This document shows positions 16,511-25,176 of a stretch of DNA of 64,000 bases, piece by piece. This stretch comes from Effusibacillus lacus (lineage in GTDB: Bacteria; Bacillota; Bacilli; Tumebacillales; Effusibacillaceae), in the NCBI RefSeq assembly GCF_002335525.1, contig NZ_BDUF01000024.1, positions 1 to 64,000 on the forward strand, written 5' to 3'. The first letter of the stretch is position 1. Each line of letters opens with the position of its first letter. The position numbers were made by a program, and so were the translations under genes. The notes below the pieces were generated by a model. It worked only from the letters and a program-made list of their open reading frames with translations, searched no databases and was not told where the DNA came from.

Positions 16511-17011
16511 ATGCGGGACACGATTGCGATTCGCCGGGCGACGGCCGCAGATTTGGAAAGTGTCTCTTCTTTGTTGGAGGAAGCGGGGATTCGATCGATG
16601 GGCTTGGACAAATGGATTGAATCTTTCATTGTTGCGGAAACTGTCCGCGACCATCAGGCGGAATCGGCTGAAGGCCACGGGACGGAACCGCCCCACCGCA
16701 GATCCTCGGAGATTGTGGCGACGGCAGGTCTTGAACAATATGATTCGAAAGGACTATTGCGTTCCCTTGTCATCCGATCAAAGGCCTGGTCTGCGGAGGA
16801 CGGATTGCGCATGTTGCAGCTGGTGCTCGCTTATGCGGAAGAGACTGGGTTTTCCGAATTGTACTTACTCACAGAATCCCCATCTTTGTTTATCCACATG
16901 GGATTTGCCCCGGTGGCATGCGAAGAAGTCGCTCCGGAGCTGCTGGAATCCCTGCATTTTCGCCAGCATCGGGAACGGGCTGTTCCCATGCGAAAAGTTC
17001 TGCAGGCTTAA
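16511..17011 (+). CDS. GNAT-family N-acetyltransferase
   Basis: A 166-residue acetyltransferase with an N-terminal IAIRRATAADLESVSSLLEEAG typical of the family. The acetyl-CoA site should lie near RSLVIRSKAWSAEDGLRMLQLVLAYAEETGFSELYLLT. The C-terminus (FIHMGFAPV) fits the common pattern. ATG 16511 is chosen because GGGAGG is eight bases upstream, although ATG 16430 would add 27 residues. The substrate is unknown; amino acid N-acetyltransferases such as ArgA-like proteins are close. A perfect DnaA box lies inside its coding sequence at 16890-16898. Confidence 0.78.
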   Translation: MRDTIAIRRATAADLESVSSLLEEAGIRSMGLDKWIESFIVAETVRDHQAESAEGHGTEPPHRRSSEIVATAGLEQYDSKGLLRSLVIRSKAWSAEDGLRMLQLVLAYAEETGFSELYLLTESPSLFIHMGFAPVACEEVAPELLESLHFRQHRERAVPMRKVLQA

Positions 17012-17012
17012 G

Positions 17013-17036
17013 TTATCCACACCCCTATGTGGATAA
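17013..17036. promoter_or_regulatory. Inverted pair of perfect DnaA boxes
   Basis: TTATCCACA (17013-17021) and TGTGGATAA (17028-17036) face each other around CCCCTA, just after the GNAT stop and about 65 bases before the ywlC -10. DnaA-ATP could bind both boxes and regulate ywlC or titrate DnaA. The arms also form a hairpin that might act in RNA, but there is no T tract. Confidence 0.8.
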
Positions 17037-17100
17037 TGTGAACAACTCGAACAGTCGTTCCGTGAATACAGACCCAGACTGGATTTCTGGCCGGGTTCGG

Positions 17101-17106
17101 TATAAT
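17101..17106 (+). promoter_or_regulatory. Candidate -10 element of ywlC
   Basis: A perfect TATAAT lies 42 bases before ATG 17148. A -35 at the standard distance is poor (ACTGGA at 17078-17083), so the promoter may need help or be weak. Confidence 0.5.
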
Positions 17107-17147
17107 ATGCCTGTAGCACGAATTGGCAGACAAGGTGGTTACATCTC

Positions 17148-18197
17148 ATGAACACGCTTCGACTGGGTACAAGCGACCAAGCGATTGAACAGGCAGCCGC
17201 TCTGCTGCGGCAAGGGGAATTGGTGGCGTTTCCGACGGAAACGGTGTACGGTCTGGGCGCACACGCTCTGGATCCGCTGGCTGTGGATAAAATCTTTGCG
17301 GCCAAGGGGCGTCCTTCCGACAATCCGCTGATTGTTCACATTGCCCACAGGGATCAACTTGCCGGGCTTGCGGAGTCGTTGCCGCCCGTTGCGGAACAAT
17401 TAATGGAAGTGTTCTGGCCGGGGCCTTTGACGTTGATCTTGCCAAGGCGAGCCGGTGTTCCGGACCGGGTGACGGCCGGGTTGTCCACAGTGGCGGTACG
17501 GATGCCGGATCATCCGGTGGCTCTTGCGCTGCTGGAACAGACAGGGGTCCCAATAGCCGCACCCAGTGCCAACCGCTCAGGGCGCCCCAGCCCGACATCG
17601 GCTGAGCATGTTCTGGAAGATCTGGAAGGGCGGGTTGCCGCTGTGGTGGACGGAGGGGATACCGGCGTGGGAGTCGAGTCAACAGTGCTTGACGTAACAG
17701 TAGATCCGCCCATGATTCTGCGCCCGGGCGGTATTACAAAAGAAATGTTGGAGCAAGTGACGGGGAAGGTGCAGGTGGACCCTTCCCTGTCAGAGAACCG
17801 GCATCCTGATCCGGGTTCGGCTCCTCGCTCCCCCGGCATGAAATATACCCACTATGCACCGCAAGGAGAAATGTGGATTGTGGTAGGAGATGTGGACAAG
17901 CAGTCGGCCACGATTCAGTCGCTTGTGGATAAGTCCCGGAGGGAAGGAATCAAGACGGGAGTGCTGACGACAGAAGAACGCAAGGGGGCTTACCGCGCCG
18001 ATGCAGTTCTGTCATGTGGGGAACGGGGCAGCCTGGAAACGGTGGCAGCGGGATTGTACGGGGTCCTGCGGGAATTCGACCAATTGGGGATCGAACGGAT
18101 CTACTCGGAAAGCTTTCCGGAAGCGGGAATTGGCATGGCGGTCATGAACCGGCTTCGGAAGGCGGCGGGGTACCGGGTGATTCGGGCAGAGAACTGA
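17148..18197 (+). CDS. ywlC: Threonylcarbamoyl-AMP synthase (Sua5/YwlC)
   Basis: A 349-residue long-form Sua5 protein that makes threonylcarbamoyl-AMP from threonine, bicarbonate and ATP for the t6A37 modification of ANN-decoding tRNAs. The YrdC domain fills residues 1 to about 210 (GELVAFPTETVYGLGAHA, KGRPSDNPLIVHI, APSANRSGRPSPT). A linker PGMKYTHYAP leads to the C-terminal Sua5 domain. The start follows AAGGTGG. It heads the conserved ywl block, although here the VOC gene and two transporters precede ywlE. The DnaA box cluster overlaps its promoter and coding region. Confidence 0.95.
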   Translation: MNTLRLGTSDQAIEQAAALLRQGELVAFPTETVYGLGAHALDPLAVDKIFAAKGRPSDNPLIVHIAHRDQLAGLAESLPPVAEQLMEVFWPGPLTLILPRRAGVPDRVTAGLSTVAVRMPDHPVALALLEQTGVPIAAPSANRSGRPSPTSAEHVLEDLEGRVAAVVDGGDTGVGVESTVLDVTVDPPMILRPGGITKEMLEQVTGKVQVDPSLSENRHPDPGSAPRSPGMKYTHYAPQGEMWIVVGDVDKQSATIQSLVDKSRREGIKTGVLTTEERKGAYRADAVLSCGERGSLETVAAGLYGVLREFDQLGIERIYSESFPEAGIGMAVMNRLRKAAGYRVIRAEN

Positions 18198-18268
18198 TGG
18201 AGATAGCGGCACGCTAGTGCCGGTATTACCAATCAGTGTAAATCGGGGGAAAGGGGGAAGACCGCCCC

Positions 18269-18631
18269 TCACCCCTTCAGAACATACTCATTTCCATCCA
18301 GGTCCTCGAAGATCGCAAAGGTGCCCCACTGCATCTGTTTCAACTCTTCCTTAAACTTGACCCCTTTTTCAGCCATTGCTTTGTAGGTTTCCTGAATGTC
18401 GTCGCAAACGAATACAATTGACGGTTTCAATTCGTTTGCGTTCGGCATCATCGCTCTCGGATATATGACCAGATTGGTTTCAGCGCCTTCCGGACCCACT
18501 TCCAACCAGAATGCGTTGGGGCCCATCGGGTGTTCCGCCTTGGCGACAAAACCCGCTTTTTCCGTCCAGAACTCCTTCGCTTTCTGCTGGTCCTCCACAT
18601 AGACTGCTACGGTTGCGATCTGCTTGATCAT
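18269..18631 (-). CDS. VOC (glyoxalase/bleomycin-resistance fold) family protein
   Basis: A 120-residue protein of the vicinal oxygen chelate fold. It opens with IKQIATVAVYVEDQQKAKEFWTEKAGF and ends with FAIFEDLDGNEYVLKG, the standard repeated beta-alpha-beta pattern. Residues QIATVAVYV and FEDLDGNEY are where metal ligands normally lie, but the reaction is unknown. ATG 18631 is used because GGAGG is eight bases upstream, which shortens the frame to the usual family length. It is convergent with ywlC and divergent from mntP. Confidence 0.85.
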   Translation of the reverse strand: MIKQIATVAVYVEDQQKAKEFWTEKAGFVAKAEHPMGPNAFWLEVGPEGAETNLVIYPRAMMPNANELKPSIVFVCDDIQETYKAMAEKGVKFKEELKQMQWGTFAIFEDLDGNEYVLKG

Positions 18632-18832
18632 TTTGAGGTCCTCCATTCTTATTATGTCAATGGTTCCAGTATCCCATAAATGGGACATGCAATTCCATAA
18701 TACAAGAAACGGCATGATCCTTGTCGGCAAACAAGGTTACCCTGGATTTCAATGATGTGACGGAAACTGTCCTTTTTCGTGGACATGTTGCATAAACATG
18801 GCAGGGAAACAACATGGATCGGAGGCGTTTCC

Positions 18833-19393
18833 ATGGCACATGCAGCACCGGGAGATCTGGTAACCATGTTGGCGACGGCTGTCGCCCTCGGCAGTGACGC
18901 CATGTCGTTGGGTGTCGGGCTTGGCATGTACCGGTTGACCCGCACAGAAATTTCAAAGGTCAGCTTTACCATTGGACTGTTTCATGTGTTGATGCCTTTG
19001 GCCGGAATGGCCATCGGAATCTATCTGCATAGATTGTTGGGAGAAGTGGCGGCCGTTTTGGGAGCCATTTTGCTGATCGGCTTGGGAGTTCACATGATCT
19101 CGGATGCCTGGCGGGGGGAAGAGAAGACCCTGTTCCGTTTGAACAAAACGGCAGGTTGGGGGCTGCTGCTGTTTGCCATGAGTGTGAGCATTGACGCCTT
19201 GTCGGTAGGCTTCAGCTTTGGATTGTCCGATACCAACCTGGGTCTGTCGGTGGCTCTGTTCGGGATTGTCGGAGGGCTCATGGCCGCCATCGGCCTCTCT
19301 ATCGGAAGCATGGTGGGGCGCGTATTGGGAGAATCGATGGAGATTTTGGGGGGTGCCATCCTCATTCTGTTCGGCATCTTTTTCCTGATTTAG
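18833..19393 (+). CDS. mntP: Manganese efflux pump, MntP family
   Basis: A 186-residue membrane protein with six helices in two repeats. ATAVALGSDAMSLGVGLGM and FAMSVSIDALSVGFSFGL contain the repeated Asp motifs needed for Mn2+ export. ATG 18833 follows GGAGG by seven bases. The position after ywlC matches ywlD of B. subtilis, an MntP relative. It is followed by a ZIP transporter 12 bases downstream, likely in the same transcript. I looked for a yybP-ykoY manganese riboswitch upstream and did not find a convincing one. Confidence 0.9.
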   Translation: MAHAAPGDLVTMLATAVALGSDAMSLGVGLGMYRLTRTEISKVSFTIGLFHVLMPLAGMAIGIYLHRLLGEVAAVLGAILLIGLGVHMISDAWRGEEKTLFRLNKTAGWGLLLFAMSVSIDALSVGFSFGLSDTNLGLSVALFGIVGGLMAAIGLSIGSMVGRVLGESMEILGGAILILFGIFFLI

Positions 19394-19405
19394 GGGTGGT
19401 CGGCC

Positions 19406-20173
19406 ATGTGGGAGATTGTGGGCATCAGTTTCTTGACAGGGTTGGCAACACCCCTTGGCGGGTGGATTGTCCTCAGGTTCCGGCAGTTGTCTCCACGGCT
19501 CTTGGCGCTGTTTCTCGGCCTGGCAGCGGGAATTATGATTACGGTGGTGTTTAGTGAACTGATGCCTAATTCCATCCGCTCGGGAAGTCACGAAATTTTC
19601 ATTGTCGGGATGGGCGGAGGGTGGTTGTTCATGCTGGTTCTCCGGTGGATATTTTCTGCCGCAATGGGGCATGGGAATGTTCACGGAGACAAAGCCGCAT
19701 ACCTGCAATTGGGGTGGTTTATTGCACTGGCGATTGCGCTGCATGACCTGCCGGAAGGCTTTGCGATTGGAGCCGGAGATGCTTTAAATTCGAACATTGG
19801 CTTGATCATTGCCCTGGCCATTGCCCTTCACAATATTCCGGAAGGAATGAGCATCGCGATCCCGTTGCGATTGGCCGGTGTGTCAAAAGGGGTTGTACTG
19901 TGGATCACAATACTTGCGGGCATCACCACTCCGATGGGAACCGTCTTATCTCTATGGTTGTTTAGTGTGTCAGAATTTTTCATCTCCTTCTCCCTGGCTT
20001 TTGCTGGCGGTGCAATGGCCTATGTGGTTTCAAGGGACATCCTTCCGGAAGCTTTGCAGGCGAGTGTTCCCTCCGCATTGTTCGGAATGGCAGGAGGCGG
20101 AGTTGTGATGCTGGCTGTTTCAGAGCTTCACTGGGTCGATTTTGCATTGCAGGTGAATCTAGCGGTATACTGA
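19406..20173 (+). CDS. ZIP-family divalent metal transporter
   Basis: A 255-residue eight-helix transporter. Signature metal-binding motifs are AIALHDLPEGFAIGAG (helix IV) and AIALHNIPEGMSIAIP (helix V), with His-Gly-rich loop AMGHGNVHGD before them. It resembles ZupT and GufA proteins, which import Zn2+, Fe2+ or Mn2+. It begins 12 bases after mntP and probably shares its transcript, so an importer-exporter pair for metals is plausible. Substrate preference cannot be told from the sequence. Confidence 0.9.
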   Translation: MWEIVGISFLTGLATPLGGWIVLRFRQLSPRLLALFLGLAAGIMITVVFSELMPNSIRSGSHEIFIVGMGGGWLFMLVLRWIFSAAMGHGNVHGDKAAYLQLGWFIALAIALHDLPEGFAIGAGDALNSNIGLIIALAIALHNIPEGMSIAIPLRLAGVSKGVVLWITILAGITTPMGTVLSLWLFSVSEFFISFSLAFAGGAMAYVVSRDILPEALQASVPSALFGMAGGGVVMLAVSELHWVDFALQVNLAVY

Positions 20174-20218
20174 AAATTGGATTCATGTGCGTTCAAGCAA
20201 GATCGGAGGGGGGGTCCC

Positions 20219-20677
20219 ATGTATCGCATATTATTTGTGTGTACGGGCAATACCTGCCGCAGTCCAATGGCAGAAGCTATTTTGAGGAAGCGGTTGGCGG
20301 AAAGGGAAATATCTGATGTTGAGGTGCGCTCGGCCGGTGTGGCAGCTTATGACGGGAGCCCGGCATCGCCCGGCGCGCTGGAAGCACTGAAGCAGCGTCA
20401 AATTGACGGAGACGTGCACCGGGCTCAAATGTTCACGGAAGAAATCGGAGAGTGGGCGGATCTGATTCTGACCATGACCACCTCCCATAAAATGACGGTG
20501 GGGGGCCGGTTTCCGCAGTTTTTGGACAAGCTGTTTACCCTGAAAGAGTACGTGGGCGGCTACGAGAATCCGGACATTGCCGATCCCTTTGGCGGCAGCC
20601 AGGATGTGTACGAGCAGTCGGCACGGGAGATTGAACAGGCGCTTCACCCGCTTGTCGAAAGACTGTCACAAAGGTAA
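20219..20677 (+). CDS. ywlE: Low-molecular-weight phosphatase, YwlE-like protein arginine phosphatase
   Basis: A 152-residue phosphatase with P-loop VCTGNTCRSPMAE near residue 8. The Thr in GNTCRS marks arginine phosphatases of the YwlE type rather than tyrosine phosphatases. The general acid Asp is in NPDIADPFGGS. In B. subtilis, YwlE reverses McsB phosphoarginine tagging. ATG 20219 follows GGAGGGGG and is preferred to ATG 20177. Synteny (ywlE, rpiB, ywlG, glyA) strongly supports the assignment. Confidence 0.94.
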   Translation: MYRILFVCTGNTCRSPMAEAILRKRLAEREISDVEVRSAGVAAYDGSPASPGALEALKQRQIDGDVHRAQMFTEEIGEWADLILTMTTSHKMTVGGRFPQFLDKLFTLKEYVGGYENPDIADPFGGSQDVYEQSAREIEQALHPLVERLSQR

Positions 20678-20700
20678 AATTGAGCGAAGGGGGAATCAGC

Positions 20701-21171
20701 GTGCGTGTGGCAATTGCGGCAGACCATGGCGGGTATGCCCTGAAAGAACAGCTGAAAAATGTACTGAAAGAGTTGAATCTGGAATTTCATGATTTCGGAA
20801 CGGACAGTGAGCAGTCGGTTGATTATCCCGACTATGGGATTCAGGTGGCGGAAAGTGTCGCCAAAGGGGAATTTGACCGTGGTATTCTGATTTGCGGAAC
20901 CGGCCTTGGCATGTCAATCGTAGCCAACAAGGTCCCGGGTGTACGCTGTGCGGTGGTGCACGACTGCTTCTCCGCAAAAGCGACCCGCGAACATAACGAT
21001 ACGAACGTGTTGGCCATGGGAGCCCGCGTAATTGGTCCCGGTTTGGCGGAAGAGATTGTCCGCATATGGCTGACGACCGAATTTACAGGCGGCCGCCATA
21101 TCCAGCGGTTGGACAAAATCCGCCAAATCGAGGAAAAATACGGTCAGGAAGAGAGCGTCCGCGGATGCTAG
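20701..21171 (+). CDS. rpiB: Ribose 5-phosphate isomerase B
   Basis: A 156-residue enzyme of the RpiB/LacAB family that interconverts ribose 5-phosphate and ribulose 5-phosphate. Diagnostic motifs are VRVAIAADHGGYALK at the N-terminus, YPDYG, the phosphate-binding GILICGTGLGMSIVANK and HDCFSAKATREHNDTNVLAMG. GTG 20701 follows AAGGGGG; an earlier in-frame TTG is less well placed. It corresponds to B. subtilis ywlF. Its end overlaps ywlG (ATGCTAG), implying coupling. Confidence 0.95.
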   Translation: MRVAIAADHGGYALKEQLKNVLKELNLEFHDFGTDSEQSVDYPDYGIQVAESVAKGEFDRGILICGTGLGMSIVANKVPGVRCAVVHDCFSAKATREHNDTNVLAMGARVIGPGLAEEIVRIWLTTEFTGGRHIQRLDKIRQIEEKYGQEESVRGC

Positions 21172-21716
21172 ACAAGGCCCATATCCAACAGGCAACCCGG
21201 CAGGCGATCGATGAACTGCAGCAAGTTGCAAGGTTGTCCCCTGATCAGATTCTGGTAATCGGAGCTTCCAGTTCGGAAGTGATCGGGGAGCGAATCGGGA
21301 CTTCCGGTTCCACGGAAGTTGCCGGGGTGATCGTGGATGCGGTTCTTTCCGCCCGGGAATTTTACGGGTTTCATGTGGCGTTTCAATGCTGCGAACATTT
21401 GAATCGCGCCCTGGTAGTGGAACGTTCCACCCAGAAGGAATACAGGCTGGAAGAAGTAACGGTCGTACCGGTGCCCCAAGCGGGTGGAGCAGTGGCCTCT
21501 GCCGCCTTCAAGCGGTTTCGTGAACCTGTGATGGTGGAGTCGATACAAGCCCATGCCGGAATTGACATCGGGGACACTTTTATCGGCATGCATCTCAGGC
21601 CGGTGGCAGTTCCCGTTCGCACCAGCATCAAGACCATCGGCCAGGCACACGTGACCATGGCAAGAACCCGCCCGAAACTGATTGGCGGAGCACGAGCCGT
21701 ATACATAGTGGAATAG
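21165..21716 (+). CDS. ywlG: YwlG family protein (TIGR01440/DUF436)
   Basis: A 183-residue conserved protein of unknown function that in Firmicutes almost always lies between rpiB and glyA. Recognisable stretches are DQILVIGASSSEVIGERIGT, FQCCEHLNRALVVE and AGIDIGDTFIGMHLRPVAVPVR. ATG 21165 overlaps the rpiB stop. CCEH near residue 75 could be a metal or catalytic site. Nothing in the sequence shows its function. Confidence 0.93.
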   Translation: MLDKAHIQQATRQAIDELQQVARLSPDQILVIGASSSEVIGERIGTSGSTEVAGVIVDAVLSAREFYGFHVAFQCCEHLNRALVVERSTQKEYRLEEVTVVPVPQAGGAVASAAFKRFREPVMVESIQAHAGIDIGDTFIGMHLRPVAVPVRTSIKTIGQAHVTMARTRPKLIGGARAVYIVE

Positions 21717-21733
21717 TGGAAGGAGCGTAAACA

Positions 21734-22984
21734 ATGAATCATCTTCGGTTAATCGACCATGAAGTGGCGGAAGCAATCGGCAAGGAGTTGGGCCGCCAGC
21801 AATCCAACATCGAACTGATTGCGTCCGAAAACTTTGTCAGCCGTGCCGTAATGGAAGCAATGGGTACGGTTCTGACCAACAAATATGCGGAGGGCTATCC
21901 CGGCAAACGCTATTACGGCGGATGCGAATATGTGGATATCGTGGAAAATCTGGCCCGCGACAGGGTAAAGAAAATCTTTGGCGCCGAACACGCCAACGTG
22001 CAGCCTCATTCGGGGGCTCAGGCGAATACCGCCGTGTATTTTGCATTTTTGAAGCCGGGAGACACCGTGCTTGGGATGAATCTGGCCCACGGCGGCCATC
22101 TGACCCACGGCAGTCCGGTCAACATTTCAGGCCAATACTACAATTTCGTGCCCTACGGTGTGGATGAGAATACCCACCGGATTGATTACGACGTGGTCCG
22201 TCGTCTGGCGGAGGAACACAAACCGAAGATGATTGTGGCTGGCGCATCTGCCTATCCCAGAGTCATCGACTTCCCGAAACTGCGTGAAATTGCAGACTCT
22301 GTTGGAGCCTACCTGATGGTGGACATGGCGCACATTGCCGGATTGGTGGCAACCGGGCATCATCCATCTCCGGTGCCCTTTTCCGATTTTGTAACGTCAA
22401 CCACTCACAAAACGCTGCGGGGACCTCGAGGAGGCCTGATCCTCTGCAAAGAGCGGTACGCGAAAGAAATTGACAAAGCGATCTTCCCGGGCATCCAGGG
22501 CGGCCCGCTGATGCATGTGATTGCGGCCAAAGCGGTGGCTTTCGGGGAAGCGCTGCGTCCCGAGTTCTCCCGGTATTCGCAAGCGGTCATCGACAATGCG
22601 CAGACGTTGGCGAATGCGTTGACCGAACGCGGCTTCAATTTGGTCTCAGGCGGTACGGACAACCACCTGATCCTGATCGACCTGCGCAGCATAGGACTTA
22701 CAGGAAAAGAAGCGGAAAAACTGCTGGATGAAGTCGGCATCACAGTCAACAAGAATGCCATTCCCTTCGACCCGCAAAGCCCGTTCATCACCAGCGGAAT
22801 CCGGATCGGAACACCGGCTGTCACCACCCGCGGATTCGACCGGGAAGCAATGGTGGAAGTGGCGGACATTATCAACCTTACCCTGCGCAACGGCACCGAT
22901 CAGCCCAGCCTGAACGAGGCGATGCGCCGCGTTCGCGAACTGTGCGCAAAGTTCCCTTTGTATGAAGGTCTGGAGAAGGAATAA
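21734..22984 (+). CDS. glyA: Serine hydroxymethyltransferase
   Basis: A 416-residue PLP enzyme that interconverts serine plus tetrahydrofolate with glycine plus 5,10-methylenetetrahydrofolate. The PLP lysine is in [13 protein letters not shown]. Others are [19 protein letters not shown] (here [11 protein letters not shown]), [12 protein letters not shown], and the C-terminal [22 protein letters not shown] 21734 is behind GGAAGGAGCG. It is full length for the family. A 260-bp inverted-repeat-bounded element and a hairpin follow its stop. Confidence 0.97.
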   Translation: MNHLRLIDHEVAEAIGKELGRQQSNIELIASENFVSRAVMEAMGTVLTNKYAEGYPGKRYYGGCEYVDIVENLARDRVKKIFGAEHANVQPHSGAQANTAVYFAFLKPGDTVLGMNLAHGGHLTHGSPVNISGQYYNFVPYGVDENTHRIDYDVVRRLAEEHKPKMIVAGASAYPRVIDFPKLREIADSVGAYLMVDMAHIAGLVATGHHPSPVPFSDFVTSTTHKTLRGPRGGLILCKERYAKEIDKAIFPGIQGGPLMHVIAAKAVAFGEALRPEFSRYSQAVIDNAQTLANALTERGFNLVSGGTDNHLILIDLRSIGLTGKEAEKLLDEVGITVNKNAIPFDPQSPFITSGIRIGTPAVTTRGFDREAMVEVADIINLTLRNGTDQPSLNEAMRRVRELCAKFPLYEGLEKE

Positions 22985-23008
22985 AACCATATACGCAAAC
23001 ATTTTAGA

Positions 23009-23268
23009 GGCTGTCCCAAAAGAGGTTGTTTAGAAACTTCCTGGTCAGGGCAGAAGCCATGAGAAGGACAACCATTATTGAAAAATAGCGGTGATTTTCA
23101 AGGTTATTTGAAGAATTTCTTTGGTGGGAATAAAGAAACGCTAAATAGCGGTGCAAAACGAACGTTATTATAAGAATCGAAATGAATTCGACAAGAATAG
23201 CGGTGAAAAACAGCGTTATTTTCGAAAGCGTACCCTAAGCGGGCTGTCTTATGAATGTTGAGACAGCC
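23009..23268. mobile_element. MITE-like element with internal short palindromes, family B
   Basis: An 11-bp inverted repeat bounds 260 bases: GGCTGTCCCAA at 23009-23019 and TTGAGACAGCC at 23258-23268 (10 of 11 pair). Such ends recall those of several insertion sequences. Inside lie three units of about 25 bp at 23084-23109, 23144-23169 and 23196-23220, each beginning AATAGCGGTG and ending in CGTTATT or GGTTATT. These are imperfect palindromes like family A. No coding frame is present. The stretch 23278-23568 beyond it holds nothing I recognise. Confidence 0.55.
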
Positions 23269-23277
23269 CGTTTTTGT
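23240..23277 (+). terminator. Hairpin with T tract after glyA
   Basis: CGGGCTGTCT pairs exactly with AGACAGCCCG across an 11-base loop and is followed by TTTTTGTTT. It may serve as the glyA terminator while also forming the right end of the MITE-like element. Distance from glyA is about 255 bases. Confidence 0.75.
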
Positions 23278-23568
23278 TTAACAGCAGACGGCCTGTGCAA
23301 ATTAAGAGATTTTTGATCCTTTATTACTCGATTCGGCTGCCGATTTTTTGGATTAAGCGATTCACAGGCACTTAATGGGCACTTTTGATACCTGCTTGGA
23401 GATCATGGGGTGGCATAAGAGCCTCAGAATCCGCAATTACAAAATAACTGCCCAAAAAGTCAAAATAAGCACCTGGAAATCCGTAATTTCTCAGGGGCGA
23501 GGGTAGCTTCACGCGGACGAAGCAATCAATGCCCACCCAACCCATCTTCACCGCGCCGGGTTTCGGAT

Positions 23569-24327
23569 TTATTTTTCAGCTTCTTCCTGCAACAATTCCG
23601 CATCGGGAATTCCCGGATCTTCCCTGTGTCCCCGCTTATACTCAAGCAACGCTTCCATATAACGGATCAGCATCTTCAGATCCGTTTCGGACAGGTCATG
23701 AAACCGGGCCAGCTCCTGTTGGATATGCTTGACGCTGTTGGGAACGTCATGTTCCTTTTGGGTCAGAAAGTAGGTGGCAATGGTACCTGTGATGATCCCC
23801 ATCGTCCCGATTCCGACCAGCATCAGAACAACCGCAACCATTCGTCCGGGTCCCGTTTTCGGGGAGATGTCTCCATAGCCGACGGTGGTTGCCGTTACGA
23901 TTGCCCACCACAATCCGTCCTCAATCGATTGAATCTCCGGTTCCACCAGATCGATGATAGCGGCGCCGGCAATGATTGTTACGAACGCAAACACCAGAAC
24001 CTTGGACAATTCGTTCATGCGCAGGACCGTAAGCAAAGGTTTTACATAGCGGTAGGCATACACGCTCAGCCGGAACACCCGGAAAACTTGCACAATCCGG
24101 AGAGACAGGAAGAGGCTGTCAAGCGGAATGATGGCAATCAGATCAATTACATGCGATTTGACAAACTTCTTTTTCTCTTGTGCCTTCAAAAGCCGGACAA
24201 AATAGTCCAACACAAAGACCATCCAGATCAGCAGGTCGATTTGTCCGGAAAACGCCGCATCCGAAAAGGGAATCGCCACCGATATGAGGATCAGAATCAA
24301 CATGAAGATCTCATAAGTTTTTGCCAT
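23569..24327 (-). CDS. Voltage-gated-type potassium channel
   Basis: A 252-residue ion channel. Six membrane helices begin near residue 5; the S4-like helix carries spaced arginines (LRIVQVFRVFRLSVYAYRYVK), and the pore loop contains the K+ filter TTVGYGD. A cytoplasmic C-terminal tail after about residue 185 looks helical and charged. ATG 24327 is chosen because AGGAGTG is upstream and the membrane part starts just after. The gene interrupts the usual glyA-upp order and is convergent with glyA. Confidence 0.9.
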   Translation of the reverse strand: MAKTYEIFMLILILISVAIPFSDAAFSGQIDLLIWMVFVLDYFVRLLKAQEKKKFVKSHVIDLIAIIPLDSLFLSLRIVQVFRVFRLSVYAYRYVKPLLTVLRMNELSKVLVFAFVTIIAGAAIIDLVEPEIQSIEDGLWWAIVTATTVGYGDISPKTGPGRMVAVVLMLVGIGTMGIITGTIATYFLTQKEHDVPNSVKHIQQELARFHDLSETDLKMLIRYMEALLEYKRGHREDPGIPDAELLQEEAEK

Positions 24328-24451
24328 GGCAGATTCACTCCTGTGCGTTTTCTCGTCCTCCCGACAATTCGCCATCTGATGGACAGATTCCTCCAGATCC
24401 TGAATCCTGCATATTGGCAGCAAGCCGAAAAGAGGAATTTCTGGCAAGTAG

Positions 24452-25165
<714 letters not shown>

Positions 25166-25176
25166 GGAGATACTCA

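Larger units (their letters stand above)
16890..17932. other. DnaA box cluster around the ywlC promoter and 5 prime half
   Basis: Five perfect DnaA boxes (TTATCCACA or its complement) occur in 1,043 bases: 16890-16898, 17013-17021, 17028-17036 (reverse), 17282-17290 (reverse) and 17924-17932 (reverse). Two single-mismatch boxes add to this: TTGTCCACA at 17481-17489 and TGTGGACAA at 17891-17899. Chance alone would give a perfect box about once per 130 kb counting both strands. The cluster spans the end of the GNAT gene, the intergenic region and ywlC. Confidence 0.8.

Noticed and set aside
16325-16738. N-terminal extension of NosD by 138 codons
   Set aside because: It lies upstream of a strong ribosome binding site and clean signal peptide, and crosses the divergent GNAT gene.
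18632-18832. Manganese (yybP-ykoY) riboswitch upstream of mntP
   Set aside because: I could not find the conserved loop sequences or a terminator-like switch.
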